DNA of 64,000 nt from Mesorhizobium shangrilense (GTDB lineage Bacteria > Pseudomonadota > Alphaproteobacteria > Rhizobiales > Rhizobiaceae). Shown here in pieces: positions 34,319 to 42,749 of the stretch. The position numbers were made by a program, and so were the translations under genes. The stretch covers positions 3,038,001 through 3,102,000 of the forward strand of contig NZ_JBEWSZ010000001.1 in NCBI RefSeq assembly GCF_040537815.1. The letters run 5' to 3'. Under the pieces are notes generated by a model, which saw only the letters and a list, made by a program, of their open reading frames with translations, was not told the origin of the DNA and made no database searches. Position 1 is the first letter of the stretch. Each line of letters opens with the position of its first letter.

Positions 34319-34346
34319 CGCCCGGCAGCGCGAGCGCTGTCGGGCG
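34319..34346 (-). terminator. Intercistronic hairpin between binding-protein and permease genes
   Basis: 12 bp inverted repeat with a single mismatch (CGCCCGGCAGCG / CGCTGTCGGGCG) and a 4-base CGAG loop, placed between the binding-protein stop at 34367 and the permease TTG start at 34288. GC-rich and without a T tract, so probably an attenuating or stabilising stem. Confidence 0.65.
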
Positions 34347-34366
34347 AACACATGGTTTGCGTGGGC

Positions 34367-35344
34367 TTAACGCAGACCTTGCGCGGAGAGCGTCATGATC
34401 GCGTCGGCCTGATCCGGGCGCACGATGCCCTGGCCCGTGTCGATGTCGGAGGGTGCCAGGCCCACCTTCTTGTTCAGGTAGGCTTCCATCACCGGCATGA
34501 AGCCTTGCATGTAGGGCTGTTGGTCCACCAGGGCCTGCACATAGCCCTTCTGCATCTGCTGCAGAACCTCCGGCACCAGATCGAAGCCGCCAAGAAGGAC
34601 CTTGCCGGGCGCTACGCCACGATCCTGCAGCGATCGCGCAACGCCCGCGCACCAGAAACCGGTGTCGAAATAGGCGGTGGTGTCGGGATGCGCGTTAAGG
34701 TAGGCGCCGACACGATCGGATGTCACCGCAAGGTCCGTTCCGCTGTCGATCCGCTCCCAGGAGACTTGGCGGTCGGGATGGGCCGCCTTGTATTCTTCAA
34801 GGAACTGCATCACGCCTGCGCCGCGGCTTTCCGACCAGTTCTGGCCGGGAGCGGAAATGCCGACCAGAACCTTGATCGGTCCTTCTTTCGGGAAGCTCTC
34901 GGAGATCGCCTTGCCGAGCGAATAGCCCGCCGGCTTGAAACCTTGCCCTATGAAGGCCTGCCGTGCATTGCCCTTGGCGCCCTCGGTGTCATCGACATTG
35001 ACGGCAATCACCAGCACACCGGCGGCGCGCGCTTCCTTGATGACGTCATCGAACGCGTGGTCGTCAACGATCGAGGTCAGCAAGGCATCCGGCTTGGCGG
35101 CAAGTGCAGCGCGCATATTGGCGAGTTGCTGCTCGACCGAGCCTTCGGTCTGAGTAAAGATCATGTTGCACTTGGCCTCGACCTTGCCGCAGGCATCGTC
35201 AAAGCCCTTCTTCACCGCCTGCCAGAAGGTGTTCGAGGCCGACGAATGGTGGGTAAAGACGATGTTGAGCCCGTCGGCGCTGGCGATGGAAGGCCCGGCG
35301 AGCAGCGTCGTCGCGAGCAAAAGCGTTGCAGTCAGTCGTTTCAT
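34367..35344 (-). CDS. Sugar ABC transporter periplasmic binding protein (RbsB/FrcB type)
   Basis: 325 aa, ATG 35344 after GGGAGGA. Signal peptide MKRLTATLLLATTLLAGPSIASA with cleavage after SIASA. The mature part is a Peripla_BP_4 protein (DALLTSIVDDHAFDDVIKEA, VLVIAVNVDDTEGAK, LLGGFDLVPEVLQQM). It brings the sugar to the permease/ATPase pair downstream. First gene of the transporter set, 25 bp after the acid-sugar dehydratase gene. Confidence 0.93.
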   Translation of the reverse strand: MKRLTATLLLATTLLAGPSIASADGLNIVFTHHSSASNTFWQAVKKGFDDACGKVEAKCNMIFTQTEGSVEQQLANMRAALAAKPDALLTSIVDDHAFDDVIKEARAAGVLVIAVNVDDTEGAKGNARQAFIGQGFKPAGYSLGKAISESFPKEGPIKVLVGISAPGQNWSESRGAGVMQFLEEYKAAHPDRQVSWERIDSGTDLAVTSDRVGAYLNAHPDTTAYFDTGFWCAGVARSLQDRGVAPGKVLLGGFDLVPEVLQQMQKGYVQALVDQQPYMQGFMPVMEAYLNKKVGLAPSDIDTGQGIVRPDQADAIMTLSAQGLR

Positions 35345-35369
35345 TACTAGTCCTCCCGTTGAGTGTTCT

Positions 35370-36572
35370 TCAGATGTCCGCCTTGTCGGAGACACGGCGA
35401 TGGACGGTGTAGGCCCGACCGAGGTCGGGATTGAGTTCCAGCCCGAGGCCTGGGCCAGGCGGCACGGTGATCATGCCGTCCTTGACTTCCGGCAGCGCGG
35501 TCACAAGGTCGCGATACCAGGTCCGGTAAAATGCCCGCACACTCTCCTGTACGAGTGCGTTGGGCGCATTGAGGGACAGATGCGTGGACGCCGCCAGAAC
35601 CACTGGCCCGGTGCAGTCGTGCGGGGCGACCGGCAAGTGCCAGGCTTCCGCCATCGCGGCGATCTTGCGTGCTTCCGAAAGCCCGCCGCACCAGGAAATG
35701 TCCAGCATCACGATGCCTGCGGAACCAGTCTCCAGGAGATCCCGGAATGCCCAGCGACTACCTAGAGTTTCTGACGCCGAGATCGGCGCCGGGCTCGCGG
35801 CCTCATAGCGCTTGAGATCGGCGAGGCTGTCCATGCGGATCGGATCCTCGTGCCAGTATGTGCCATAGGGTCCGAGCGCCTTGGCGATCTTGATTGCCGG
35901 CAGGAGCTGCCACATAGAGTGGAACTCGACCATGATGTCGATCCTGTCGCCGACAGCCCTACGGATCTTCTCGAAGGGCTGCAACGCGGCTTTGAGGTCG
36001 GCGGCGGTAATATCCTGCCCCCTGCTCTTCTCGGCGGCATGGTCGAAGGGCCAAATTTTCATGGCGGTGATACCGTCTTCAAGGAGCTCTGCCGCCAATT
36101 CGTCGGCGCGGTGGAGAAACCCGTTCAGGTCGTCGTAGTCTTGCCTTGTGCCGAGACCATAATTTGCGGTGGTCTGTCCCTTGCCGTCCTTGATGTATTC
36201 GGTGCCAGCGCAGGTGTTGTAGGTACGAATGGACTGCCGTGAAAAGCCTCCAAGAAGCTGCGCAATCGGCTGGTTCGTCACCTTGCCGAAAATATCCCAG
36301 AGCGCGATGTCGAAGGCGGAATTGCCACGGACTTCGACGCCGCTCGAGCGGAAACCGAGATAGCCAACCAGATCCGCGGATAGCAGATCGATCTGGAGCG
36401 GATCGCGGCCGATTACGCGTGGCGCGACATATTCGTGGAGGTATTCCTCGACCGTGCGCGCCATGAAGAAGGTTTCGCCAAGGCCGGTGATGCCCTCGTC
36501 GGTATGGACCTCGACCCAGAGCAGGTTGGGCCGCTCTTCGATGCGGATGGTTTCGAGCGAGCGGATTTTCAT
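35370..36572 (-). CDS. Mandelate racemase/muconate lactonizing-type acid-sugar dehydratase
   Basis: 400 aa enolase-superfamily enzyme. Residues seen: Lys172 (MKIWPFD), metal ligands Glu216 (VEFHS), Glu242 (HEDP) and Glu268 (ASETLG), and the Asp291-His318 dyad (LDISWCGG, APHDCTG). This ligand set is that of the mandelate racemase subgroup, so it is not closely related to the Asn-type enzyme at 84-1334. It should dehydrate an aldonate to a 2-keto-3-deoxy acid. Its start overlaps the GntR stop by 4 bp. Confidence 0.9.
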   Translation of the reverse strand: MKIRSLETIRIEERPNLLWVEVHTDEGITGLGETFFMARTVEEYLHEYVAPRVIGRDPLQIDLLSADLVGYLGFRSSGVEVRGNSAFDIALWDIFGKVTNQPIAQLLGGFSRQSIRTYNTCAGTEYIKDGKGQTTANYGLGTRQDYDDLNGFLHRADELAAELLEDGITAMKIWPFDHAAEKSRGQDITAADLKAALQPFEKIRRAVGDRIDIMVEFHSMWQLLPAIKIAKALGPYGTYWHEDPIRMDSLADLKRYEAASPAPISASETLGSRWAFRDLLETGSAGIVMLDISWCGGLSEARKIAAMAEAWHLPVAPHDCTGPVVLAASTHLSLNAPNALVQESVRAFYRTWYRDLVTALPEVKDGMITVPPGPGLGLELNPDLGRAYTVHRRVSDKADI

Positions 36573-37291
36573 GCGATCCCCGCGTCAGTCAGCGCCTTGA
36601 CGCTTTTGTCGAAATGCGCGGCCATATGTTCGGCGGCGAGTTGCGGATTCCCGGCGATGATCGCCCGAGCAATATCTCCGTGGCCCTCGATCATCTTGAT
36701 CTGATCTTCCTCGGAAGCGCGTGTACGCCAACCGATCACCCAGGTGCGTCGCGTGACGCCGCTGAAGGCGGTGATGATCAACGAGAACACCGGGTTATGA
36801 GAGGCCCGAGCGATCGCTTCATGGAATGCTATGTCGTGTTCCATGACGATCTCGGGCGCACGATAATTCTCGCGCATCAGTCGCGCGTATTCTTGTATTT
36901 CAACCGCCTCGGCATCGCTCCGCCGCAGTGCGGCGAGCGCCACCGTGCGCATTTCGATGGTGCGGCGCACATCATAAACCTGGTGGACGCTGATCTGTTC
37001 GGTGGTGACGCCGTGCTCGATCACCATCGACATGGCACCAGTATCGAGCTTGGCGACACTCGCGCGCCGACCGGCGCTCATGTCGATCAGGCGCATCGCC
37101 GATAGCGATCGAAACGCCTCCCGCACCACTGTCCGCGAGACGCTGAGCCTGCGGGTCATGTCGGCTTCACTGGGCAAAAGGTCGCCAGGGCCGAGCCCCT
37201 CGAGGCGGATGTGTTGAGTGATGGCCTGAATGGCGGCGCTCACCAGGCCGGGATTGGTCTCCTCTGGCGTTATGTTGCGATTGGCTACCAT
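36569..37291 (-). CDS. GntR-family regulator with FCD domain
   Basis: 240 aa. Winged helix with LLPSEADMTRRLSVSRTVVR and a helical FCD domain whose metal-binding residues include the histidines of MEHDIAFHEAIAR and GHGDIARAI. Divergently transcribed from the SMP-30 gene, with an operator-like TNGTNNNACN sequence between them, so it probably represses both directions. Unrelated in detail to the GntR protein at 5659. Confidence 0.92.
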   Translation of the reverse strand: MVANRNITPEETNPGLVSAAIQAITQHIRLEGLGPGDLLPSEADMTRRLSVSRTVVREAFRSLSAMRLIDMSAGRRASVAKLDTGAMSMVIEHGVTTEQISVHQVYDVRRTIEMRTVALAALRRSDAEAVEIQEYARLMRENYRAPEIVMEHDIAFHEAIARASHNPVFSLIITAFSGVTRRTWVIGWRTRASEEDQIKMIEGHGDIARAIIAGNPQLAAEHMAAHFDKSVKALTDAGIA

Positions 37292-37302
37292 TTGCCCTCA
37301 AC

Positions 37303-37313
37303 TTGTATGACAT
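37303..37313. promoter_or_regulatory. Putative FadR-type operator
   Basis: TTGTATGACAT has the GT-NNN-AC core typical of FadR-subfamily GntR operators (TNGTNNNACNA, with the last base T instead of A). It lies 12 bp upstream of the GntR start, in the 100 bp divergent intergenic region shared with the SMP-30 gene. Confidence 0.45.
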
Positions 37314-37391
37314 GTTTTCTTGAAATGCGTATACCTTTGTGAAATGCTGTCTGTCAAGTGAAGCCAACAAGCGCGACAAACGAGGGAACGC

Positions 37392-38294
37392 ATGGATAGC
37401 GGAGAGCAGGCGATTTTCGTGTTCGATGCCCGGGATATCGTCGGGGAGAGTCTGATCTGGGACGAAAACAGGAGAACACTGATCTGGGTGGATATCATCG
37501 GGCGGCGTATCCACCAGCTTGATCCGGGCAATCTCGATCACCAGAGCTGGCAAGCACCGGACCTCGCAACCTCGGTCGGCTTGCGCAGGGACGGCGGCGC
37601 AATCGTCGGGCTGCGAAAGGACGTGGCTCTGTGGGATTTCGGGGAAACCTTCAGGACGATCGCGACGATCGAACCGGACAGCCCGGAGACACGGTTGAAC
37701 GAGGGCGTGGTCGCCCCAGACGGCTCATTCTGGGTTGGAACCATGGAGAACAATATCGGCCCGGACGATCTTCCGCGCGATATTTCGCGAGATGCGGGGG
37801 GGATCTATCGCGTCGACATCGCCGGCATTGTAGAGGCGCTCAGTGTCGATCGCTTCGGCATCACCAACACGATGGTCTGGACGGCGGATGATACCTTCGT
37901 CACGGCGGACACGACGAAGAACCAGATCTTTTGCTACCACTGGGACAGGGTGCAATCGCGAATAACCGACAGGCGTCCTTTCTTCTCGGGCTTTCCACGC
38001 GGTCTGCCGGACGGGTCGTGCATGGATGCGGAGGGCTATGTCTGGAATTGTCGCGTTGCAGGGGGCGGCTGCCTCGTTCGCATTTCACCTGACGGAGCTT
38101 TGGACAAAGTCGTGGAGCTGCCTTGTAGCTGGCCGACGAGTTGCGCCTTTGGTGGCGAGAATTTCGATACCCTCTTCGTCACGTCGGCGCGATTTACCAT
38201 GAACGCGAGGCACCTGCAGGCAAACCCGCATGAGGGCGGGCTGTTCGCGGTACGGACAGGCGCTCGAGGCATGCCGACCAACCGGCTTGGATGA
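37392..38294 (+). CDS. SMP-30/gluconolactonase-family sugar lactonase
   Basis: 300 aa six-bladed propeller. Metal and active-site residues line up with the senescence-marker protein 30: Glu19 (VGESLIWD), Asn103 (TRLNEG), Asn159 (ITNTMVW) and Asp207 (GLPDGSCMD). It hydrolyses an aldonolactone to the acid, the step between the dehydrogenase and the dehydratase encoded on the other strand. Transcribed divergently from the GntR gene. Confidence 0.92.
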   Translation: MDSGEQAIFVFDARDIVGESLIWDENRRTLIWVDIIGRRIHQLDPGNLDHQSWQAPDLATSVGLRRDGGAIVGLRKDVALWDFGETFRTIATIEPDSPETRLNEGVVAPDGSFWVGTMENNIGPDDLPRDISRDAGGIYRVDIAGIVEALSVDRFGITNTMVWTADDTFVTADTTKNQIFCYHWDRVQSRITDRRPFFSGFPRGLPDGSCMDAEGYVWNCRVAGGGCLVRISPDGALDKVVELPCSWPTSCAFGGENFDTLFVTSARFTMNARHLQANPHEGGLFAVRTGARGMPTNRLG

Positions 38295-38375
38295 GGCATC
38301 CTTCATCTGCCCGACCGCGCGGGGGCTAAAACGATGCGGATAAAAATGAACGCCAATCTCCTTGTAGGAGAAAGG

Positions 38376-38417
38376 CGCACCCGACAGGATTCGAACCTGT
38401 GACCTCTGCCTTCGGAG
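38376..38417 (-). repeat. 3' fragment of tRNA-Arg(CCG): probable attachment-site remnant
   Basis: On the minus strand this reads the anticodon loop CTCCGAA and 3' anticodon stem, variable loop, complete T arm (ACAGG TTCGAAT CCTGT) and 3' acceptor strand CGGGTGC plus discriminator G. The 5' half (acceptor 5' strand, D arm) is absent; sequence right of 38417 is unrelated. A small hairpin (TCTCCT/AGGAGA, 38358-38372) follows the tRNA 3' end, as expected for its native terminator. This is the signature of an island integrated into a tRNA gene, with chromosome on the left side and element on the right. Confidence 0.85.
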
Positions 38418-39071
38418 TAAAAATCAGGGGCTTTCTGAAGAAATTTCTCTTTGCGCGCCACAACTCCAGATTTCAATCTTTTCCGCGGCTGTGCCGGACA
38501 CAGCATCTCAGCCGCTGCTCTGGTCAAGAGGACGTCGAGGTAAATCTCACCACAAAGTCGGGTCGCGATCAGCGAACTGGCACCGGAGCCAATCCAGGTG
38601 ACCCGGCATGTCTTTGGAAGGTCGAAGCTTGTGGAGGGCGACGCAACCGTTTTGCTGCGAGCGGTGCGGGTGTTCATGATCCACCAGCGGCAAAGGCGCT
38701 GACGATGCGCCGCACCCGGACTTCAAGTCACCGGAACTGCCGATTATCAAGCGCTGCAATATGGTGCGTCAGCTCTAATAGGCCGCCCATTTAGGCCCCT
38801 CAGTGAGCCATAGGCCGCTGCGAAGTTGAACAGGCTTACGTTGAACCGGCGATCCATCAGATCAGTTAAACGATCAGGAAGGAACTCTCTCCCCAACCAT
38901 TCTTATTTTTTCATTTTATCGTGCCTTCGATTTTTACGACGATAAGTATCACAACATCTTGCATTTCTTGGCGAGTTGTCCGCCATGCCGTAGTGAAGGA
39001 TCAAAGTGACAACCTAGCGAAATCCTGCCTTGTCGTGCCGCTCTCATGCTCTCCGGTGCTGTCCGCTTTGG
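38418..39071. other. Intergenic region inside the probable island end
   Basis: About 650 bp without a gene I can support. Several short frames cross it on both strands but none has a recognisable domain or ribosome binding site, and one is simply read through the tRNA fragment. The stretch 38880-38960 is AT-rich compared with its surroundings. It may hold remains of the attachment region of an integrated element. Confidence 0.5.
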
Positions 39072-39929
39072 TCAGTCACCTACATAGCCAGTGAACTTTC
39101 CATGGAATGCTGAAACCTTGTTCATGCGCTCTTCGACGGCAACGCCGAGTTCATTGAAGACGCCGTTGATAAGCAGATTGCCGAGGCTGGCCATTTGGGC
39201 GGTCGAATCCCAAAACATGCCAAATTCGGTCGGAACGATGAACATTTCATCGACCAGTTCGCGTCCCCAGTCGCAGAAGGCATCGGTGATCAAAGTGATC
39301 GGCATCTTTGCCTGCCGTGCCTCACGCGCCAGTTGGAGCGCCAGCCGCGAATAGCGCCGAGCCTCGAAAAGCACCAGGGCAGCCGACGTTGGCGCCGCTA
39401 GCAGAATTTCACTGAAATTCCCGCCGGCAACATCGGCCAGGTAAACGCCTGGCCGCAGATAGTGCATCTGATTGGCAAAGTATTGCGCGAGTCCGCGCTC
39501 TGTCTGGAACCCGGCGACAAACAACTGGGGCACGTTTGCCATGCGCTTGACCGCGCGCTCCCACTCCTTCGTGCTGGCAATCTCGTAAATCCTCAGGAGA
39601 GCCGCAATCTCCAGGTCCAGGCTGCGCGCGAGCATATCGCCCTTGAGGCTGCGGTCGCGAAACTCCTTGAGACGGTCGCCCGCCAACCATGGCTGAACGC
39701 CGATGTTGTCCCTGAGATCCGCTTTCAGATCCTTGAAGTGCGCATAGCCCAGGGAACGGCAAAATCGCCCCACGGTCGGCTCGCTGACGCCGACCTTGGC
39801 GGCCAGCGTCGCGGACGTCTCGAACGGCAACCCGCTTAGATTTCCCAACATGTAGTTGGCCAGCGCCTTTTCCGCATTGGTGGCGGTGGCGAGGCTTTCA
39901 GCAAGTCGTCGGTGAACCGATTCAGTCAT
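39072..39929 (-). CDS. RpiR/MurR-family transcriptional regulator (HTH + SIS)
   Basis: 285 aa. N-terminal RpiR HTH with AAKVGVSEPTVGRFCRSLGY (about residues 43-62), then a SIS phosphosugar-type domain (about 110-250). Divergent from the peptide-transporter gene at 40211 and clearly paralogous to the regulator at 50237, sharing the GRFCRS(L/I)GY..HFKDLKADL block and the FAGFQ(T/S)ERG start of SIS. Probably controls the dipeptide-uptake operon; the ligand might be an amino-sugar or other compound recognised by SIS. Confidence 0.92.
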   Translation of the reverse strand: MTESVHRRLAESLATATNAEKALANYMLGNLSGLPFETSATLAAKVGVSEPTVGRFCRSLGYAHFKDLKADLRDNIGVQPWLAGDRLKEFRDRSLKGDMLARSLDLEIAALLRIYEIASTKEWERAVKRMANVPQLFVAGFQTERGLAQYFANQMHYLRPGVYLADVAGGNFSEILLAAPTSAALVLFEARRYSRLALQLAREARQAKMPITLITDAFCDWGRELVDEMFIVPTEFGMFWDSTAQMASLGNLLINGVFNELGVAVEERMNKVSAFHGKFTGYVGD

Positions 39930-40210
39930 TTTTTTCCCGGTGTCAGAGTCTTACATCTTTGAAAGATTTCTGTCATTAGCATACTTGACGTTTGTTTTTT
40001 TTCAACTTAGCCTGATTGCACCGTTGAACACGGAACACAGATTGCCGCGGCGTCACGGGTGACAACCACGACTACGCGGCAAGGGAGGCAATATCGCATA
40101 GCCGGGAAAGAACACCATGCCGACGTGGCTTGGTGAGCGCTTGGCTATGCAAGAACGATCGTGCGCGCTGCTTTTGGCAGGCGACACCAAAACAAATGGG
40201 GAGGATGAAC
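39930..40210. promoter_or_regulatory. Divergent promoter region of the peptide-uptake locus
   Basis: 281 bp between the divergent RpiR and binding-protein genes. An AT-rich core lies at about 39950-40015. Within it TTTCTGTCAT (39966-39975) resembles, in inverted form, the TGTCAGAAA motif that occurs twice upstream of the paralogous RpiR gene (about 50168 and 50206). A shared regulator-binding element is possible. No other gene is seen. Confidence 0.4.
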
Positions 40211-41800
40211 ATGAATCGGCGTCAATTCCTTGCATCGACATCGGCCATAACGCTGGCCGCCGGTCTCGGCCTGGGGGCAGGTCAATCGGCGCGGGCCGCC
40301 GAATCCGAAGCCGTGCTGGTCCTCAGCAGTTCGGAAGTCGGGGCTCCCAATCAGGATCCAATTCGCGCTTCCCTACTGAATACCGCTGCGTACCTGATCT
40401 ACGACCGCCTGGTCGAGCAAGATGTCGACCAGTCCTACCATCCTCATCTTGCCGAGTCCTGGGAAACCAGCGCGGACGGCATGAGTTGGACTTTCAAGCT
40501 GCGGCAAGGGGTCCGTTTTCATGACGGTGAGCCCTTCAATGCCGCCACCGTCACCTGGTGGATCGCCAAGTACCGGGGCAGCGTGAACGACTATCTGACC
40601 GATGCGATCGATCATGCCGAAGCTGTCGACGAGCACACGGTTCGCTTTGTCATGAAACGGGCGGAGCCAAACCTCATCTACAATCTGGCATCCTCGTTCA
40701 TGGGCATCCCGTCGCCGAAATCCTACGACGCGGCTGGTGACAGCTACGGTGTCAACGAGGCCATCGGAACCGGCCCCTACAAGCTTGAAAGTCTTGTCGT
40801 CGGCCAGGAGACCGTGCTGGTCGCCAATGAGGATTATGCCTGGGGCAGCGACCTTTCCGAGAACAAAGGCGCCCCCTACATCAAGCGTCTGTCGCTGCGC
40901 GAAATTCCCGATGCCTCGACAGCCTTCCTCGAACTGAAGACCGGCGGCGTCGGCATGCTGCTCGGGGTGCCCGACGAGTTCCTGCCGCAAATGCAGGCGG
41001 ACAAGAATATCGGCTTCAGGAGCCTGCCTGGCTTTGGCGTCACCTATCTGATGTTCAACAGCAAATCGGAGCCTTTCTCCGACATGGCCTTGCGCCAAGC
41101 GACGGCATTGGCAATCGATCAAAGCGCCATTCTCAAGAGCGTTTTCAGCGGCGTCGGTCTGGAAGCGCACCAGTTCCTGATCAGCTCGCTGGCGGAATCG
41201 AAAGTCGAGCCAAAATTCGAAATTCGCTACGACATCGCCAAGGCCAATGAGTTGCTTGACAAGGCGGGCTGGGCGCGCGGCAGCGACGGCATCCGGGCCA
41301 AGGACGGCAAAGCTCTCAAGATCAAGCTGTCGACCCAATCCGAGACGGAGTTCAGGCGGACAGGCGAGATCGTCCAGGCCCAGCTCAAGGCACTTGGCAT
41401 GGATGTGGAGATCGTCACCTTCGACAGCAGCACGATACGTGATCACCTCAAGAAGGGCGAACACCAGCTGGCGGTGCGTCACTACGACTGGAACAATGCC
41501 GACATTCTCGACTGGTTCTACAGTTCCAAGAATATTCCCTATCCGAATTCCACTATGTGGGACGATCCCAAATCCCAGGAACTGCATGACATCGCCATGC
41601 ACCAATCGAAGACCGGAGACGAGCGGGTGGCGAACTTCCTGCACTACCATGAGCGCCTGCTCAGCCAGTTCGCTTTCGTGCCCGTCCACGAGCCCCTGCA
41701 GAACGTGGCGTTCAACAACACATTGCTCGAAGTGCCGGAGAAAGTGCGCGGTCCCCAACTGACGCAACCAACCTTCGTCGACATGAAAACGGTAGCATAA
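40211..41800 (+). CDS. Dipeptide/oligopeptide-type ABC binding protein, Tat signal
   Basis: 529 aa from ATG 40211 after GGGGAGG. The N-terminus MNRRQFLASTSAITLAAGLG carries a twin-arginine motif (RRQFL) and signal h-region, so export is probably folded, through Tat. The mature protein is a full-length family 5 binding protein (YHPHLAESWETSADG, TFKLRQGVRFHDGEPFNAAT). It has a close paralogue at 51162. The next four genes encode the matching channel and ATPases. Confidence 0.92.
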   Translation: MNRRQFLASTSAITLAAGLGLGAGQSARAAESEAVLVLSSSEVGAPNQDPIRASLLNTAAYLIYDRLVEQDVDQSYHPHLAESWETSADGMSWTFKLRQGVRFHDGEPFNAATVTWWIAKYRGSVNDYLTDAIDHAEAVDEHTVRFVMKRAEPNLIYNLASSFMGIPSPKSYDAAGDSYGVNEAIGTGPYKLESLVVGQETVLVANEDYAWGSDLSENKGAPYIKRLSLREIPDASTAFLELKTGGVGMLLGVPDEFLPQMQADKNIGFRSLPGFGVTYLMFNSKSEPFSDMALRQATALAIDQSAILKSVFSGVGLEAHQFLISSLAESKVEPKFEIRYDIAKANELLDKAGWARGSDGIRAKDGKALKIKLSTQSETEFRRTGEIVQAQLKALGMDVEIVTFDSSTIRDHLKKGEHQLAVRHYDWNNADILDWFYSSKNIPYPNSTMWDDPKSQELHDIAMHQSKTGDERVANFLHYHERLLSQFAFVPVHEPLQNVAFNNTLLEVPEKVRGPQLTQPTFVDMKTVA

Positions 41801-41822
41801 CGGCCGGGATCGAGTACGCGAT

Positions 41823-42749
41823 ATGCTTGCCTTCACGCTGAAGCGGCTTCTGTTGCTGCTGCCGGTTTTCTTCGTCGTTTCCCTGGTCGTGTTCCTGATC
41901 ATCCATCTGGTGCCGGGCGACCCCATCGACAACCTTCTGCGCCCGGGGGCATCCCCGGCGCAGCGGCTCCAGATTGCCGCCAAATACGGCCTCGATCGCG
42001 GCCTCGCCGAGCAGTATTTCGTCTGGATGGGACGGCTTTTGACCGGCGACCTTGGAACCTCCATCGTGCAGGGCCGTCCGGTGAGCGCGCTGATCGCCCA
42101 GAACCTGCCATACAGCTTGCAGCTGGGTGCGGCGGCGTTGTTGTTCTCCGCTTTGGTTGGCATTGTCGCGGGCGTCGTTGCCGCCAGCTTTCAGGGTACG
42201 CGCCTCGACGACGGCATTACCGGCGTCATCCTGCTTGGCTCGACCGTGCCGAGTTTTTTTCTGGGCTTGCTGCTCATCCTGGTTTTCGCCGTCTGGCTGG
42301 GCTGGGTGCCCATTTCGGGAGCGCGCGGCTGGTCCTCGCTCATCCTGCCGGTCCTGGCAACCGGCCTTGGCGGCATCGCCCTGGTGGCACGGGTGACGAG
42401 GATCGCCATGGTCGAGACGGCAAGGCAGGACTTCGTGATGCTGCTGCATGCCAAGGGGCTGTCGCCACTGGTCATCCAACTGCGCCATGTGCTGCGCCAC
42501 GCCATGGTTCCCGTCGTCACCATCCTCAGTCTGCGCATCGGCTGGATCCTCGGCGGCACGGTCACGGTCGAATATGTCTTCGCCCGACCCGGCCTGGGTT
42601 CACTGCTGATCAGGGCGCTGAACCAGCGCGATTATCCCCTGGTGCAAGGCTGTCTTCTCATGCTGGCAATGGCCGTCATTCTCGGCACGTTGATGGGCGA
42701 TGTCGTTCAGGCCGCGATGGATCCGCGCCAGCGCGAGGCACGGTCATGA
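41823..42749 (+). CDS. Dipeptide-type ABC permease (DppB type)
   Basis: 308 aa with about six transmembrane helices. N-terminal MLAFTLKRLLLLLPVFFVV and VFLIIHLVPGDPIDNLL are hallmarks of DppB proteins, and the coupling loop with ARQDFVMLLHAKGLSPLVIQ is present near residue 200. Overlaps the next permease by 4 bp. Confidence 0.94.
   Translation: MLAFTLKRLLLLLPVFFVVSLVVFLIIHLVPGDPIDNLLRPGASPAQRLQIAAKYGLDRGLAEQYFVWMGRLLTGDLGTSIVQGRPVSALIAQNLPYSLQLGAAALLFSALVGIVAGVVAASFQGTRLDDGITGVILLGSTVPSFFLGLLLILVFAVWLGWVPISGARGWSSLILPVLATGLGGIALVARVTRIAMVETARQDFVMLLHAKGLSPLVIQLRHVLRHAMVPVVTILSLRIGWILGGTVTVEYVFARPGLGSLLIRALNQRDYPLVQGCLLMLAMAVILGTLMGDVVQAAMDPRQREARS

Noticed and set aside
38303..38677. 124-residue frame crossing the tRNA fragment
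   Set aside because: Its middle (GRGHRFESCRV) is simply the translation of the tRNA-Arg 3' half.
40373..42163. 596-residue - strand frame across the peptide-binding protein and permease genes
   Set aside because: Antisense shadow; the + strand encodes complete, recognisable transport proteins.
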